Part shown: in pieces, positions 18,047-27,169 of the stretch
How positions within the stretch are numbered: the stretch's first letter is position 1
Layout: each line of letters begins with the position of its first letter
Origin: CAZRSW01 sp964602845
GTDB lineage: Bacteria > Chloroflexota > Dehalococcoidia > Lucifugimonadales > UBA826
Assembly (NCBI GenBank): GCA_964602845.1
Contig: CAZRSW010000004.1
Coordinates: 1 to 64,000 of the forward strand
Reading direction: 5' to 3'
DNA: 64,000 nt
Translations under genes and position numbers: made by a program
Notes under the pieces: generated by a model
Database searches by the model: none
What the model was told of the DNA's origin: nothing
Seen by the model: the letters and a program-made list of their open reading frames with translations, nothing else

Positions 18047-19633
18047 TTATGTCTCTAAAAAGTCACGTAACTTCTTTGAACGGGTCGGATGCCTGAGCTT
18101 TCTCAAGGCCTTGGCCTCTATTTGTCTTATTCTTTCCCTCGTTACTCCGAAAGCTTTCCCTACCTCTTCCAATGTACGACCTCTACCATCCTCAAGGCCG
18201 AATCGAAGCTCCAAAACACGAGCCTCCCTTTCATTAAGGGTATGTAATACATCTGTAACCTGCTCCCTAAGGAGTTGATAGGATGCAGCTTCTGCCGGGG
18301 CCAGCGCCATAGTATCAGGGATAAAATCTCCTAAATGACTATCTTCCTCTTCACCTATCGGGGTTTCTAATGACACTGGTTCCTGCGATATTTTCAGTAT
18401 TTCCCTAACTTTATCCGGTGAAACCTCCATTTCTCTACCTATCTCTTCACTTGTTGGCTCCCTTCCATATTCCTGTACTAGACGCCTCGTTACTCTCAAC
18501 AACTTATTGATAGTCTCGACCATATGAACTGGAATCCTTATTGTCCTAGCCTGATCAGCGATTGCTCTCGTAATCGCCTGCCGTATCCACCACGTGGCAT
18601 AAGTACTGAACTTATATCCTTTACGATAGTCAAACTTTTCAACCGCTCTTATCAATCCAATATTGCCTTCTTGTATAAGATCTAAGAGAGACATACCCCG
18701 TCCAATATATTTCTTGGCCACACTGACAACCAATCTTAAATTCGCCTCGGACAGGTGTTGTTGAGCATCGTCACCCTGCCCTCGAATCTTATCTATATGC
18801 TGCCTGAATAGTAATTCCAATGGCTCAAGCCGCACTACCAAATCATCTTGGTTTAACGTGTCCTCCAAATCAGCCAGACCAAGCGTCCCATCCAAGACTT
18901 GGAAAATATCCCAAGGTAAAAGCCTACTATTCATCGACAACTGCTTGACCCTGTCCTTAATTTCTTCGGGAGTTGGAGGTTCTTGGTCAGACAATTCAGA
19001 TAATATCGCCGATATCTGCTCGACTAGTTCATCCTGAAATACCCCGTCCAAGGCCTCTCTCACACCAGGATCGGCCATCAAGTCTGTGAGAGTGCCATCA
19101 AATGGAACCTCCTTAGATGTTAGAATCGCCTTCACGATGTCCTGATTGTCAGCCACTTTTTCTAACATATGGGTAACCATATCTCTCGCGTTAGGTGGGC
19201 TTCCGTCTTCCTTAGCCATTTCGACATCGAGTTGCTCAACATATCGCTTAGCTTCAAATTTCCGAGCTAGATCTCGTTCCTGCGGAGCCTTTAGTAGCCC
19301 CACCCTTCCTATCTCCCTCAAATACATCCTCACAGGATCATCGATAATCTCGACCGTTCCTACGTCCCTTTCCCATTCTCGAGTCGCCTTTGCCTTAGAT
19401 TCTTCCAAATCGGGTGGCGCGTCAAAGTCGTCATCCAAGCTACTCACTGGCGTATTTTGACCCAATTCAACCACCACCGTACCGTCGTCTTCAGCCTCCT
19501 CTTCCGAGTCATCATCCTCATCTATGTCTATTTCGTCTACGACACGATATCCGTCTTCCTTGGACCTACTACTCCTCATAGCACCGTCTATAAGGGAAGA
19601 CTCTCCTCCTAGATGCAACCCATCCGTTGTCAT
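18047..19633 (-). CDS. rpoD: Primary RNA polymerase sigma factor (sigma-70, RpoD/SigA)
   Basis: This is the housekeeping sigma factor that directs RNA polymerase to -10/-35 promoters. An acidic N-terminal segment (DEIDIDEDDDSEEEAEDD) is followed by region 1.2 (DPVRMYLREIGRVGLL), the region 2 core with YKFSTYATWWIRQAI (2.3-2.4), and region 3 (HMVETINKL). Region 4.2 is a helix-turn-helix with LEEVGKAFGVTRERIRQIE. At 528 residues with a complete region 1.2 it is a group 1 sigma. AAAGGAGAT lies before the ATG. It is the last gene of the dgt-unknown-unknown-dnaG-rpoD run, 114 bases after dnaG. The dnaG-rpoD pairing is a widespread arrangement. Confidence 0.96.
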   Translation of the reverse strand: MTTDGLHLGGESSLIDGAMRSSRSKEDGYRVVDEIDIDEDDDSEEEAEDDGTVVVELGQNTPVSSLDDDFDAPPDLEESKAKATREWERDVGTVEIIDDPVRMYLREIGRVGLLKAPQERDLARKFEAKRYVEQLDVEMAKEDGSPPNARDMVTHMLEKVADNQDIVKAILTSKEVPFDGTLTDLMADPGVREALDGVFQDELVEQISAILSELSDQEPPTPEEIKDRVKQLSMNSRLLPWDIFQVLDGTLGLADLEDTLNQDDLVVRLEPLELLFRQHIDKIRGQGDDAQQHLSEANLRLVVSVAKKYIGRGMSLLDLIQEGNIGLIRAVEKFDYRKGYKFSTYATWWIRQAITRAIADQARTIRIPVHMVETINKLLRVTRRLVQEYGREPTSEEIGREMEVSPDKVREILKISQEPVSLETPIGEEEDSHLGDFIPDTMALAPAEAASYQLLREQVTDVLHTLNEREARVLELRFGLEDGRGRTLEEVGKAFGVTRERIRQIEAKALRKLRHPTRSKKLRDFLET

Positions 19634-19747
19634 AATTTGACATCTCCTTTAATACTATCTACGTGGCATTCCATATTTACTCTATTTAAGCAATGCTTTA
19701 ATACCTTATCTCTTGAGGTAACGACCCATTATATCAAATTGCATAAT

Positions 19748-21559
19748 TCACTTCTCTAATCTAGTTTTGTTGAATGTATTCATTAGTAGCTTATCAATCC
19801 TTGATATTTCCCCCTGCAAATTATCACTTGGCATAAACTCAGACTCCCCGGATGAGATGAGCATATTCCTAGACTCAAGTAGTCTTTTTCGCTCGAGCCG
19901 TTTCAAACACTGGTCGAGATCCAATTCTTCCTCCATATCCGTCCCAACAATAGATTTGCGTTCTAAGATCTGCAACAACCTAGCTTTTAGGAAAGGTTCC
20001 AAGTTCTGCTTCAACCGCTCAATTGAAGGTGTAGAAACCCACCGGCAATACAATTCTCTGTCTTCTGTGCGATTAAAACACTCTGGATTAACGTTATCGA
20101 TCCCATGTTTAAATTCAGTGTTGCCTAAAATCAGCGCAAGCGTATATTCCTCTAGGAACCTACTTGGTTCCAAACGTTTATTAGTTTGGCCATTCACCGG
20201 ACTCTCATTTTTATTTTCAGACCACCGATATCCATTCCTATTACGATAAGACCTACTCCTCGATTCCCACATGTCCAAAGCCGCCCTTACCGTCGCCACT
20301 GAAGAATTCAGTTTATCCGATAGTTGGTGTAAATAACGATCCTTATCAAACGGATCAAGCAATCTAAAAACAGGGGCTAGGGTCTCAACTACCTTGTTCT
20401 TACTTCCGGGTGAATCCAATTCAAATCGCTCTGAAACAGCAGAAATAAGATATTCGACAACTGGTATGGCATTTGAGATCAAATCCTTCCAATCTCCTCC
20501 AGACCTTATAAAATCATCCGGATCCTTTCCGTGAGGCAATATAGCAATCTTGAGTTGCATCGCCTCACGAGCAAATAACCCTTCTAACTTCCGGGAATCC
20601 CCTCTATCAAAAATACGCCAAGATGTCTCTAAGCTCCGCAGGGTCGCTTCCTGACCTGCAGCATCCGAATCAAGCGCTAGAACATGAAGGTTAGATATCT
20701 TACTTAAATCCCGCACTTGCTCCGAGGTTAAAGATGTTCCCATTGATGCAACCACGTTATCAAAACCGCCCTCATGAGCAGCTATTACATCCATGTAACC
20801 TTCAACAATAACAGTTTCACCTTTTTGCCTGATTGACTCTCTGGCAAGATTCAACCCGTACAAAGTCATACTCTTGTTAAATATTGGCGTCGTTGGAGTG
20901 TTTATATACTTAGGCATCGTTTCCTCTAACGTCCTAGCGCCAAATCCAACAACCCGACCCTGCCTATTATGAATGGGAAACATCAAGCGCCCTCTGAAAA
21001 AATCTCGGACGGTACCATCTTTTGAACGGAAAAGGACCCCGCATTCCACGGCTTTGTCCACTTCAACCCCATGGAAATCCAAATGCCTCTTTAATGACTT
21101 TCCGTCTCTGGGACTATAACCCAAGCCAAATTTCGAGATCATTTCATCGCTCAGGCCTCTCTCACTGAGGTATTCGGCAGCTATTTTTCCTTCCGTAATT
21201 CGAATAGAATCCTGAAAGAATTTTTGAGCCAGTAGAGTTATATCAAACAGACTTCCTTTATCGGACACTTTTTCTTGGGACTCAAGTTGTATTCCAGCTG
21301 TTTCAGCAAGAACATGAAGTGCCTCAACAAATTCGATATTTTCAGCCTTCATAACAAAGCTGAAAATATCTCCTCCCATGGAACAGGCACCATAACATCT
21401 CCACGTCTGTCGGACATCATCAACGATAAATGAAGGCGTTTTTTCTTGATGGAAAGGACAGTTCGATTTGTAATATTTTCCTGCTTTTTTAAGCGGCGCC
21501 GTATTGGAGATCAGGTCAACAATATCAATCTGGTTTTTTATCACATCCAAGTCAGTCAT
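19748..21559 (-). CDS. dnaG: DNA primase
   Basis: Primase makes the RNA primers for DNA replication. The N-terminal zinc ribbon has CPFH at about residue 34 and the second ligand pair in CYGACSMGGDIFSF, spaced C-x3-C rather than the common C-x2-C. The catalytic core shows the TOPRIM-type EGYMDVIAAHEGG (Glu) and ALDSDAAGQEAT (DxD). The C-terminal part (about 430-603) is helical and poorly conserved, as expected for the helicase-binding region. The length of 603 residues is normal. It sits between the 124-residue unknown gene (57 bases upstream) and rpoD downstream. Confidence 0.95.
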   Translation of the reverse strand: MTDLDVIKNQIDIVDLISNTAPLKKAGKYYKSNCPFHQEKTPSFIVDDVRQTWRCYGACSMGGDIFSFVMKAENIEFVEALHVLAETAGIQLESQEKVSDKGSLFDITLLAQKFFQDSIRITEGKIAAEYLSERGLSDEMISKFGLGYSPRDGKSLKRHLDFHGVEVDKAVECGVLFRSKDGTVRDFFRGRLMFPIHNRQGRVVGFGARTLEETMPKYINTPTTPIFNKSMTLYGLNLARESIRQKGETVIVEGYMDVIAAHEGGFDNVVASMGTSLTSEQVRDLSKISNLHVLALDSDAAGQEATLRSLETSWRIFDRGDSRKLEGLFAREAMQLKIAILPHGKDPDDFIRSGGDWKDLISNAIPVVEYLISAVSERFELDSPGSKNKVVETLAPVFRLLDPFDKDRYLHQLSDKLNSSVATVRAALDMWESRSRSYRNRNGYRWSENKNESPVNGQTNKRLEPSRFLEEYTLALILGNTEFKHGIDNVNPECFNRTEDRELYCRWVSTPSIERLKQNLEPFLKARLLQILERKSIVGTDMEEELDLDQCLKRLERKRLLESRNMLISSGESEFMPSDNLQGEISRIDKLLMNTFNKTRLEK

Positions 21560-21616
21560 TCGTAATACCTAACAATTACCCTACAAGCAATACCTCCACA
21601 ACCCATCCGCCTCTAT

Positions 21617-21991
21617 TTATTTGGAATCTTCCGCGATGTTATTCCGGGTTGATAACTCATAAGCACGCTCAGCAATACGCTGAATAGGCTCATCGACACT
21701 GTTAATATGCCACTTCATATGATCTAACTCACTTCGAATGTCTACAAGAACATCTCCCAAACGACCCCAGTCGTCTTCATCTGATTCTATGAAAGCTTTG
21801 AGATTATCTGTAAGGGTAGTATGGGCACTCCAAATGTCAGCCAAATCAGTACAGAGTCTTGATAATTCCTGATCCATTTCCTCAGGCAATCCTTTTTCTT
21901 TCAGAAGCACTAAGATTTGATGCGCCATACCAGACCTTCGCCTTGCTTCTAATAATTTTGGCTGTCGGTTAATACTATTATCCATATCCAC
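21617..21991 (-). CDS. Hypothetical helical protein, 124 residues
   Basis: I do not recognise this family. The sequence is polar, charged and predicted helical throughout (ARRRSGMAHQILVLLKEKGLPEEMDQEL, then a second Asp/Trp-rich helix and LDHMKWHINSVDEPIQRIAERAYEL). It has no membrane segment and no Cys pairs. The start is GTG 21991, because AGGAGAT lies six bases upstream; an in-frame ATG follows two codons later. It stands between a 91-residue unknown protein (11 bases upstream) and dnaG, in an operon of replication and transcription genes, which suggests but does not show a nucleic-acid or replication link. Confidence 0.7.
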   Translation of the reverse strand: MDMDNSINRQPKLLEARRRSGMAHQILVLLKEKGLPEEMDQELSRLCTDLADIWSAHTTLTDNLKAFIESDEDDWGRLGDVLVDIRSELDHMKWHINSVDEPIQRIAERAYELSTRNNIAEDSK

Positions 21992-22002
21992 GCAGTGATC
22001 TC

Positions 22003-22278
22003 CTAGGATTGGTGGGAATCCATCACACCATAATGGGTAATATAGCTAACCCATACGTCTCTAACAGTCTCCAAAGCTTCCTTTTGAGGTTGTTCTGTCA
22101 TACGGCTGATTCCTTCGAATGTCCTCTTCCAGAGATCTTCAACCTCCATTTTCCATGGACCAAACTCTAATCCGTGTGGATCTCTTTGCATAGCCTCCAA
22201 ATGCTCCTCGACATAGTTAAGATTATTTAGGGTAAACCTAAATAACAAGCGATCTCTTGGGCACAACATTGATGGCAT
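22003..22278 (-). CDS. Hypothetical small protein, 91 residues
   Basis: I do not recognise this family. It is a compact helical protein with aromatic and charged residues (RDRLLFRFTLNNLNYVEEHLEAMQ, FGPWKMEVEDLWKRTFEGI). No signal or membrane segment is seen. The ATG is eight bases after the dgt stop, and the downstream unknown gene begins 11 bases after its own stop, so all three are almost certainly one transcript. Its pairing with the 124-residue protein suggests that the two act together. Confidence 0.68.
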   Translation of the reverse strand: MPSMLCPRDRLLFRFTLNNLNYVEEHLEAMQRDPHGLEFGPWKMEVEDLWKRTFEGISRMTEQPQKEALETVRDVWVSYITHYGVMDSHQS

Positions 22279-22286
22279 CCAAGCGA

Positions 22287-23360
22287 TTATACCAGCCTTC
22301 CCTTCAAAGGTTCCGAAATACCTTGTGATATTGTTTCAGACAGTTCAATTGCAAAGTTGTCGGTCATGCCTGCAATATAATCGACAGCAGCATCTTCCGT
22401 TGAATCGCACTGTTCTAGATAATCATCCGGAATTAACTCAACGTTTTCGTTAAAATACTCAAATAACAATCGGATTATTCTTCTAGCGGCTATACCTTCA
22501 GGACCATCATTTATCGGCATATACACTCTTTGAAACATGAATTCCCTCAAAGAATTAGCCGCATCCCGAATTGGTTCGCTAACAGAAATTACCGGGTTTA
22601 CACAGTTGTAGACCAACCCAGTTGCCCCCCATGATGTTGCCACGATATCCGTTATCATTGAATCAATCCGACTAGAATGACTATCACCTAGGACCTCACG
22701 AACATCTAACGGTACATCCGATTCCCTCAGAAGCCCCCCCCTGAAAGAGTCAAGGAGATCATGGTTTAGATATGCAATAGCGTCTGCAACACGCAATATC
22801 TGTGCTTCCAAGCTTAATCCAGGCGGAAGTTCCTCTCCCCAAAAATCCCCTCTGGGCTTGGAATGATGCAAAATTCCTTGTCTAACTTCGAAAGTAAGAT
22901 TCAATCCTTTGCCCTTTTTCTCCAAATGATCCACAATGCGCAAGCTTTGAAGATTATGCCTGAATCCTTTGGCGCATAAACTCCCAAGTTCATTCTCCCC
23001 GATATGACCAAACGGAGGATGGCCTATATCATGTCCAAGTGCCATCGCCTCAGTTAAGTCTTCATTCAGATTAAGTGCGCGTGCGACGGTACGAGCTATC
23101 TGGGCAACTTCTAAGGTATGCGTTAGACGAGTTACATAATGGTCACCTTTAGGGGCTATAAAGACTTGTGTCTTATGCTTGATACGACGAAAGGCTTTGC
23201 AATGGATTATACGATCCCTATCCCGTTGAAACTCTGTCCTCAAACCGGGTGGATCCTCAAAAACTTCCCTTCCTTTAGTCTCATACGACTTTGAAGCAAA
23301 TGTCGATAACCGCTCTTCCCTTTCTTGCAGCATAAGCCCAACTAATCTCAAATCTGGCAT
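22287..23360 (-). CDS. dgt: Deoxyguanosinetriphosphate triphosphohydrolase-like protein (HD superfamily)
   Basis: This metal-dependent hydrolase of dNTPs releases the nucleoside and tripolyphosphate. The 357-residue sequence has FQRDRDRIIHCKAFRRIKHKTQVF at the N-terminus. The HD metal site follows: His in RLTHTLEVAQIA, His-Asp in ALGHDIGHPPFGHIGE and an Asp further on in RVADAIAYLNHD. This is the shorter dGTPase-like type rather than the long E. coli Dgt. GAGGTGG precedes the ATG. As the first gene of the operon ending in dnaG-rpoD, it may tune dNTP pools alongside replication. The preferred nucleotide is not known from sequence. Confidence 0.92.
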   Translation of the reverse strand: MPDLRLVGLMLQEREERLSTFASKSYETKGREVFEDPPGLRTEFQRDRDRIIHCKAFRRIKHKTQVFIAPKGDHYVTRLTHTLEVAQIARTVARALNLNEDLTEAMALGHDIGHPPFGHIGENELGSLCAKGFRHNLQSLRIVDHLEKKGKGLNLTFEVRQGILHHSKPRGDFWGEELPPGLSLEAQILRVADAIAYLNHDLLDSFRGGLLRESDVPLDVREVLGDSHSSRIDSMITDIVATSWGATGLVYNCVNPVISVSEPIRDAANSLREFMFQRVYMPINDGPEGIAARRIIRLLFEYFNENVELIPDDYLEQCDSTEDAAVDYIAGMTDNFAIELSETISQGISEPLKGRLV

Positions 23361-23403
23361 CCTACCACCTCACGTTAAAATACCCCGGCATCATTCCAGG
23401 CGG

Positions 23404-24378
23404 TCAATCGACAATATTAACAACTGCTTGAGGACTTTCTCCTCTTCTCACCCTCTCCATATTTTGGAAGGCAAATTTAGCCCGCCTGGACCATGTATCC
23501 CAAGTAGTACCCGCCATATGGGGAGTAGCAACAACATTATCCATCTTCAATAAAGGATTATCAGGATCAACGGGTTCTTTTTCAAAAACATCTAAGCCAG
23601 CTGCAGCAATCTCACCCTCCATCAAGGCCGATATCAAAGCCATTTCGTCCACTACTGGTCCCCTCGATGTGTTGATAAGAATCGCTGAAGATTTCATCAT
23701 AGAAAGTCTCCTTGAATTAACAATATGCCTAGTCTCCTTTGTCAGTGGAGTATGACATGTAACTATGTCAGATGTCTCAAACAGTTCATCAAGCGACACA
23801 TAACTAACATTCAATTCTTTTTCCGTTGCCTCATCGAGGCGATTCATATCATGATACTGGACTTCGGAGTCAAAGGCCTGAACCCTTTTGGCTACCTGCT
23901 TACCGATATTACCAATACCTAGAATCCCCACCTTCTTGTTAGCCAACTCAAACGTATTTTGTCCCGTTATTGGTTCTAGCCAACGTCCAGATCTGGTAGA
24001 TGTATTACAGGCCAAAAGTTGCTTGTAAATTGCCAGTATCAAAAGAATCGCCTGATCGGAAACTGCCCAAGAATTCGCCCCCCCATTATTGGCCAAGGGA
24101 ATCCCAAGCTTGGTAATAAGATCCAAGTTCATTGAATCGTAGCCTGCTGCTAGAGTCTGGACTAATCGACATCTTTCCATTGATCTGAGTACATCGTCAG
24201 AAGGGTTGTTGCCATAGCAAATCAGGAAATCCGCACTGCGAGCCTCACTTATACGGTTTTCCTCGGTAGAGGACTTTCCCAATACCACGATTTCGTAACC
24301 GTCGGGTGCATAGGAAAGCACCTTATCAATTAAAACATCCGCCAGGTTCGTAAGAAACACCACTTTAGTCGAATCCAT
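23404..24378 (-). CDS. D-2-hydroxyacid dehydrogenase (NAD-binding)
   Basis: This member of the D-isomer 2-hydroxyacid dehydrogenase family interconverts 2-oxoacids and D-2-hydroxyacids with NAD(P)H. The cofactor turn is GILGIGNIGKQVAKRV. Catalytic Arg is in NTSRGPVVDE, Glu in FEKEPVDP and His in TPHMAGTTWDT, so the active-site triad is complete in its 324 residues. A GGAGGG binding site is present before the ATG. It lies 27 bases after the RraA-family gene, on the same strand, and the pair likely share one message. Phosphoglycerate, glyoxylate or other substrates cannot be told apart. Confidence 0.87.
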   Translation of the reverse strand: MDSTKVVFLTNLADVLIDKVLSYAPDGYEIVVLGKSSTEENRISEARSADFLICYGNNPSDDVLRSMERCRLVQTLAAGYDSMNLDLITKLGIPLANNGGANSWAVSDQAILLILAIYKQLLACNTSTRSGRWLEPITGQNTFELANKKVGILGIGNIGKQVAKRVQAFDSEVQYHDMNRLDEATEKELNVSYVSLDELFETSDIVTCHTPLTKETRHIVNSRRLSMMKSSAILINTSRGPVVDEMALISALMEGEIAAAGLDVFEKEPVDPDNPLLKMDNVVATPHMAGTTWDTWSRRAKFAFQNMERVRRGESPQAVVNIVD

Positions 24379-24405
24379 GGGGTCTACCCTCCTCTGCTAT
24401 ATTAT

Positions 24406-25095
24406 CTACCCGTACCTCTGTCGGAGAATATCCTTCAGTTTCTCCGGAGAAAAGTCTTGCGCCATACAGACATCTATTATTTCCTTCTCTCCGGACTCCA
24501 CCTTAGCTATAGCACCCGGGAGATCTGCAACTATCTCTTTTGGAATGCTAATAACTCCATGTTGATCCCCAAGAAGAAGATCCCCGGGGTTCACAGTGAC
24601 GCCACCAATAGTAACTGGTATATTCGCTTCTACCAAGTGTACATTCGCCCTGGATACGAGGCTGGTTGTCGCAAAAGCATTAAACCCCCATTCTTTCATT
24701 TCATCAAGATCACGAACTCCACCATCAGTAACAACCCCAACGCAACCTACCGATTTGTGAATAGCGCTTTGAACTTCCCCCCAAAATGAACCAATAACAT
24801 CCGGATGGTCTAAGTCCTTCATGACTATTATCCTTGGTCCAGGAATACTTAATATTTCATCTATCCAATCGACTCTTGAGAAATTCATATTTTCTGAGGC
24901 GGGTGTGGAAGCTTTTATTACCGCGGTCACTGCAAACCCAGCCATACTACCCATCTCCGGAAACATACTCTTTATGTCAGGATTCATAAAACCTTCGGTC
25001 TTAGATCTCACATTAAGGCTCTCGATAGCATTAGATACAGCACAAGTCTGCATCTCTGAAACATCTCTGATCTGATCTTCACTTATGTCTACCAT
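24406..25095 (-). CDS. RraA family protein (4-hydroxy-4-methyl-2-oxoglutarate aldolase-like)
   Basis: The 229-residue protein has the RraA/HMG-aldolase fold. The metal and catalytic residues are seen in VVTDGGVRDLDEM (Arg-Asp) and GDQHGVISIP. Family members either split 4-hydroxy-2-oxoacids to pyruvate (class II, metal-dependent), decarboxylate oxaloacetate, or, as true RraA, inhibit RNase E. The conserved Arg-Asp pair and the neighbouring dehydrogenases favour an enzyme. It starts with GGAGAAAGAG upstream and is divergent from the 3-hydroxyisobutyrate dehydrogenase-like gene, with 201 bases between them. Confidence 0.83.
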   Translation of the reverse strand: MVDISEDQIRDVSEMQTCAVSNAIESLNVRSKTEGFMNPDIKSMFPEMGSMAGFAVTAVIKASTPASENMNFSRVDWIDEILSIPGPRIIVMKDLDHPDVIGSFWGEVQSAIHKSVGCVGVVTDGGVRDLDEMKEWGFNAFATTSLVSRANVHLVEANIPVTIGGVTVNPGDLLLGDQHGVISIPKEIVADLPGAIAKVESGEKEIIDVCMAQDFSPEKLKDILRQRYG

Positions 25096-25212
25096 CTCTT
25101 TCTCCAGTACATCATTTTGTTTAAGTATCCTAAGAGTGACTGCTCTAGTTTACACAAAAATCGAACAACGAAAACTTCTGAGCTCCCAAATAATATAAAA
25201 GTAACCAATTCC

Positions 25213-25240
25213 TTGACCATATACGCGGGAAACTTAATAA
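25213..25240 (+). promoter_or_regulatory. Candidate promoter for the hydroxyisobutyrate dehydrogenase-like gene
   Basis: TTGACC (25213-25218) matches the -35 consensus in five of six bases. TAATAA (25235-25240) is a modest -10 after 16 bases. It is in the intergenic region facing the plus-strand gene at 25297. Inference only. Confidence 0.4.
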
Positions 25241-25296
25241 TGTGGATGTTCTAATTTTATGCATAGCAAATGTTAACCCTTTAAGGAGATTATAGG

Positions 25297-26193
25297 ATGG
25301 CAAGTGGAAATATAGGATTTGTAGGACTGGGGATTATGGGAAAACCAATGGTTCGCAACCTCATGAAAGAGGGATACAATGTTACGATTTTTGACATTGT
25401 TGGTGAGGCCGTAGAGGAGATGGTAGGTGAGGGTGCAACTCCAGCGAGTTCTGCTATGGAAGTAGCCTCAAAAAACCCTGTGGTCATAACGATGGTACCG
25501 GATTCCCCTCAGTCAGAGGCCGCTATTTTGGGTCCTGGGGGTGTACTCGAGGGTGCATCGGCGGGATCAACAGTAATCGATATGAGTTCGATCGCCCCGG
25601 CTTCTTCCCAGAAAATTGCCGCAGCCTGTGAGGCAGCTGGAGTAAGCTTTCTGGATGCCCCAGTTAGCGGCGGAGAAACGGGCGCCATAGAAGGAACTCT
25701 CGCTGTGATGGTAGGTGGAAAGAAGGATGTTTTCGACAAAAACTTTGACATGTTGTCAACCATGTCAGGGAGTATTGTGTTATGCGGAGGCTACGGAGCT
25801 GGAAACATCACAAAGCTGGCGAACCAGATAATTGTCGCTGGTAACATAGCTGCACTTGGAGAAGCTTTGGTCTTAGCAAAAAAATCGGGAATCAACCCGC
25901 AGGTAGTTTTCGATGCGATAAAAGGTGGTCTCGCTGGTAGCAACGTAATGAACACAAAGGGCCCTATGATGATAGATGGAAACTTTGACCCAGGTTTCAG
26001 GATAGTTCTTCATCAAAAAGACCTTCATAATGCCATCCTGACCGGTAAGGAATCTGGAGTCCCCCTGATTATTACGAGTACTGTCCAGCAAATTCTTGGC
26101 TCATTAATCAACGATGGAAAAGGCAACGCCGACCATTCAGCAATAGCCAACTTCATGGAAGACATGGCCGGTGTTAAGATCTCAGACGACTAG
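25297..26193 (+). CDS. 3-hydroxyisobutyrate dehydrogenase / tartronate-semialdehyde reductase family enzyme
   Basis: This is a beta-hydroxyacid dehydrogenase of 298 residues. The N-terminal cofactor turn is GFVGLGIMGKPMVRNL, and the substrate-binding block is DAPVSGGETGAIEGTLAVMVGG. The catalytic-Lys region is GAGNITKLANQIIV. All parts of the family are intact. It could act as 2-hydroxy-3-oxopropionate reductase, 3-hydroxyisobutyrate dehydrogenase or a related enzyme, and the residues do not decide. AAGGAG lies nine bases before the ATG. The cyclase follows after 46 bases, so both are probably in one operon. Confidence 0.9.
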   Translation: MASGNIGFVGLGIMGKPMVRNLMKEGYNVTIFDIVGEAVEEMVGEGATPASSAMEVASKNPVVITMVPDSPQSEAAILGPGGVLEGASAGSTVIDMSSIAPASSQKIAAACEAAGVSFLDAPVSGGETGAIEGTLAVMVGGKKDVFDKNFDMLSTMSGSIVLCGGYGAGNITKLANQIIVAGNIAALGEALVLAKKSGINPQVVFDAIKGGLAGSNVMNTKGPMMIDGNFDPGFRIVLHQKDLHNAILTGKESGVPLIITSTVQQILGSLINDGKGNADHSAIANFMEDMAGVKISDD

Positions 26194-26239
26194 ATAGAAT
26201 CCGAATTCACTATTTCACCTATCGGAGAGTACGAATCCT

Positions 26240-27154
26240 ATGACAAACAGACAAATTCCTACAAAAGCTGAAGTGGACTCATATTTGAAGGATACCAATT
26301 GGGGTAGGTGGGGATCAAAGGGATCGGCCGGAGCATTGAACTTAATAACAAGACAAAAGAGGATCGAAGCGACACATCTTGTTAAAGCAGGACGTACAGT
26401 ATCATTAAGCAGACCTCTAGCTGTCGTTCCTGCCAACGATAACCCTAGACCTGCTCAACATTTTATGCACAAGGAAAAAAGACCGCCTAACGGCGGCGCA
26501 GCTATGGATTACTACGGAGTCTTTTATCATGGCACCGCAACAACTCACATAGATGCCCTATGTCATGTCTGGAACAAGGACGGTATGTGGGATGGCAAGA
26601 ATCCAGATGAAGTAATCGGATTTGACGGCGCAAACTATGGCACAGTGGATGAATGGAAGGACGGTATACTCACTAGGGGAGTCTTATTGGATGTGCCAAA
26701 TCATAGAAACACTCCATACGTAACAATTGAAGAACCAGTACACGGCTGGGAACTCGACGACATAGCGGAGGCACAACAAGTCGATATAGAGCCTGGGGAT
26801 GCGGTATTCGTATATAGTGGGAGAGACAAGTACGCAGCAGCTAACGGTGGGCAATGGGGGACTGTGGACGGACGCCCTGGGTTGCACGCCTCCTGTTTAC
26901 CATTCTTGAAAAAACATGATATTTCTATCTTAGGATGGGACATGATGGATGTACAACCTAATGAGTACAATGTTCCGTGGACTGTTCATGGGGCGATCTT
27001 CGCCTACGGAGTTGCCCTCGTTGATAACGCCTATCTTGAAGATCTATCAAAAACCTGCACAGAAGAGAATAGATATACGTTCATGCTAACGATTAACCCG
27101 CTCTTCGTGAAAGGGGGAACTGGTTCCCCAGCAAATCCAATAGCAGTTTTTTGA
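26240..27154 (+). CDS. Cyclase family protein (kynurenine formamidase-like)
   Basis: This is a metal-dependent hydrolase of the cyclase family. The 304-residue protein has HGTATTHIDALCHVW, the His-x-Gly-Thr-x-x-His-x-Asp type metal motif. It also has GDAVFVYSGRDKY and ILGWDMMDVQ, which follow it in family members. It is on the long side compared with bacterial KynB (about 210 residues). Relatives hydrolyse formamides, lactones or amides. No tryptophan catabolism genes are nearby, so KynB is unlikely. The start at ATG 26240 is preceded by GGAGAG. Confidence 0.8.
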   Translation: MTNRQIPTKAEVDSYLKDTNWGRWGSKGSAGALNLITRQKRIEATHLVKAGRTVSLSRPLAVVPANDNPRPAQHFMHKEKRPPNGGAAMDYYGVFYHGTATTHIDALCHVWNKDGMWDGKNPDEVIGFDGANYGTVDEWKDGILTRGVLLDVPNHRNTPYVTIEEPVHGWELDDIAEAQQVDIEPGDAVFVYSGRDKYAAANGGQWGTVDGRPGLHASCLPFLKKHDISILGWDMMDVQPNEYNVPWTVHGAIFAYGVALVDNAYLEDLSKTCTEENRYTFMLTINPLFVKGGTGSPANPIAVF

Positions 27155-27169
27155 TTCCTACTCAGATAT

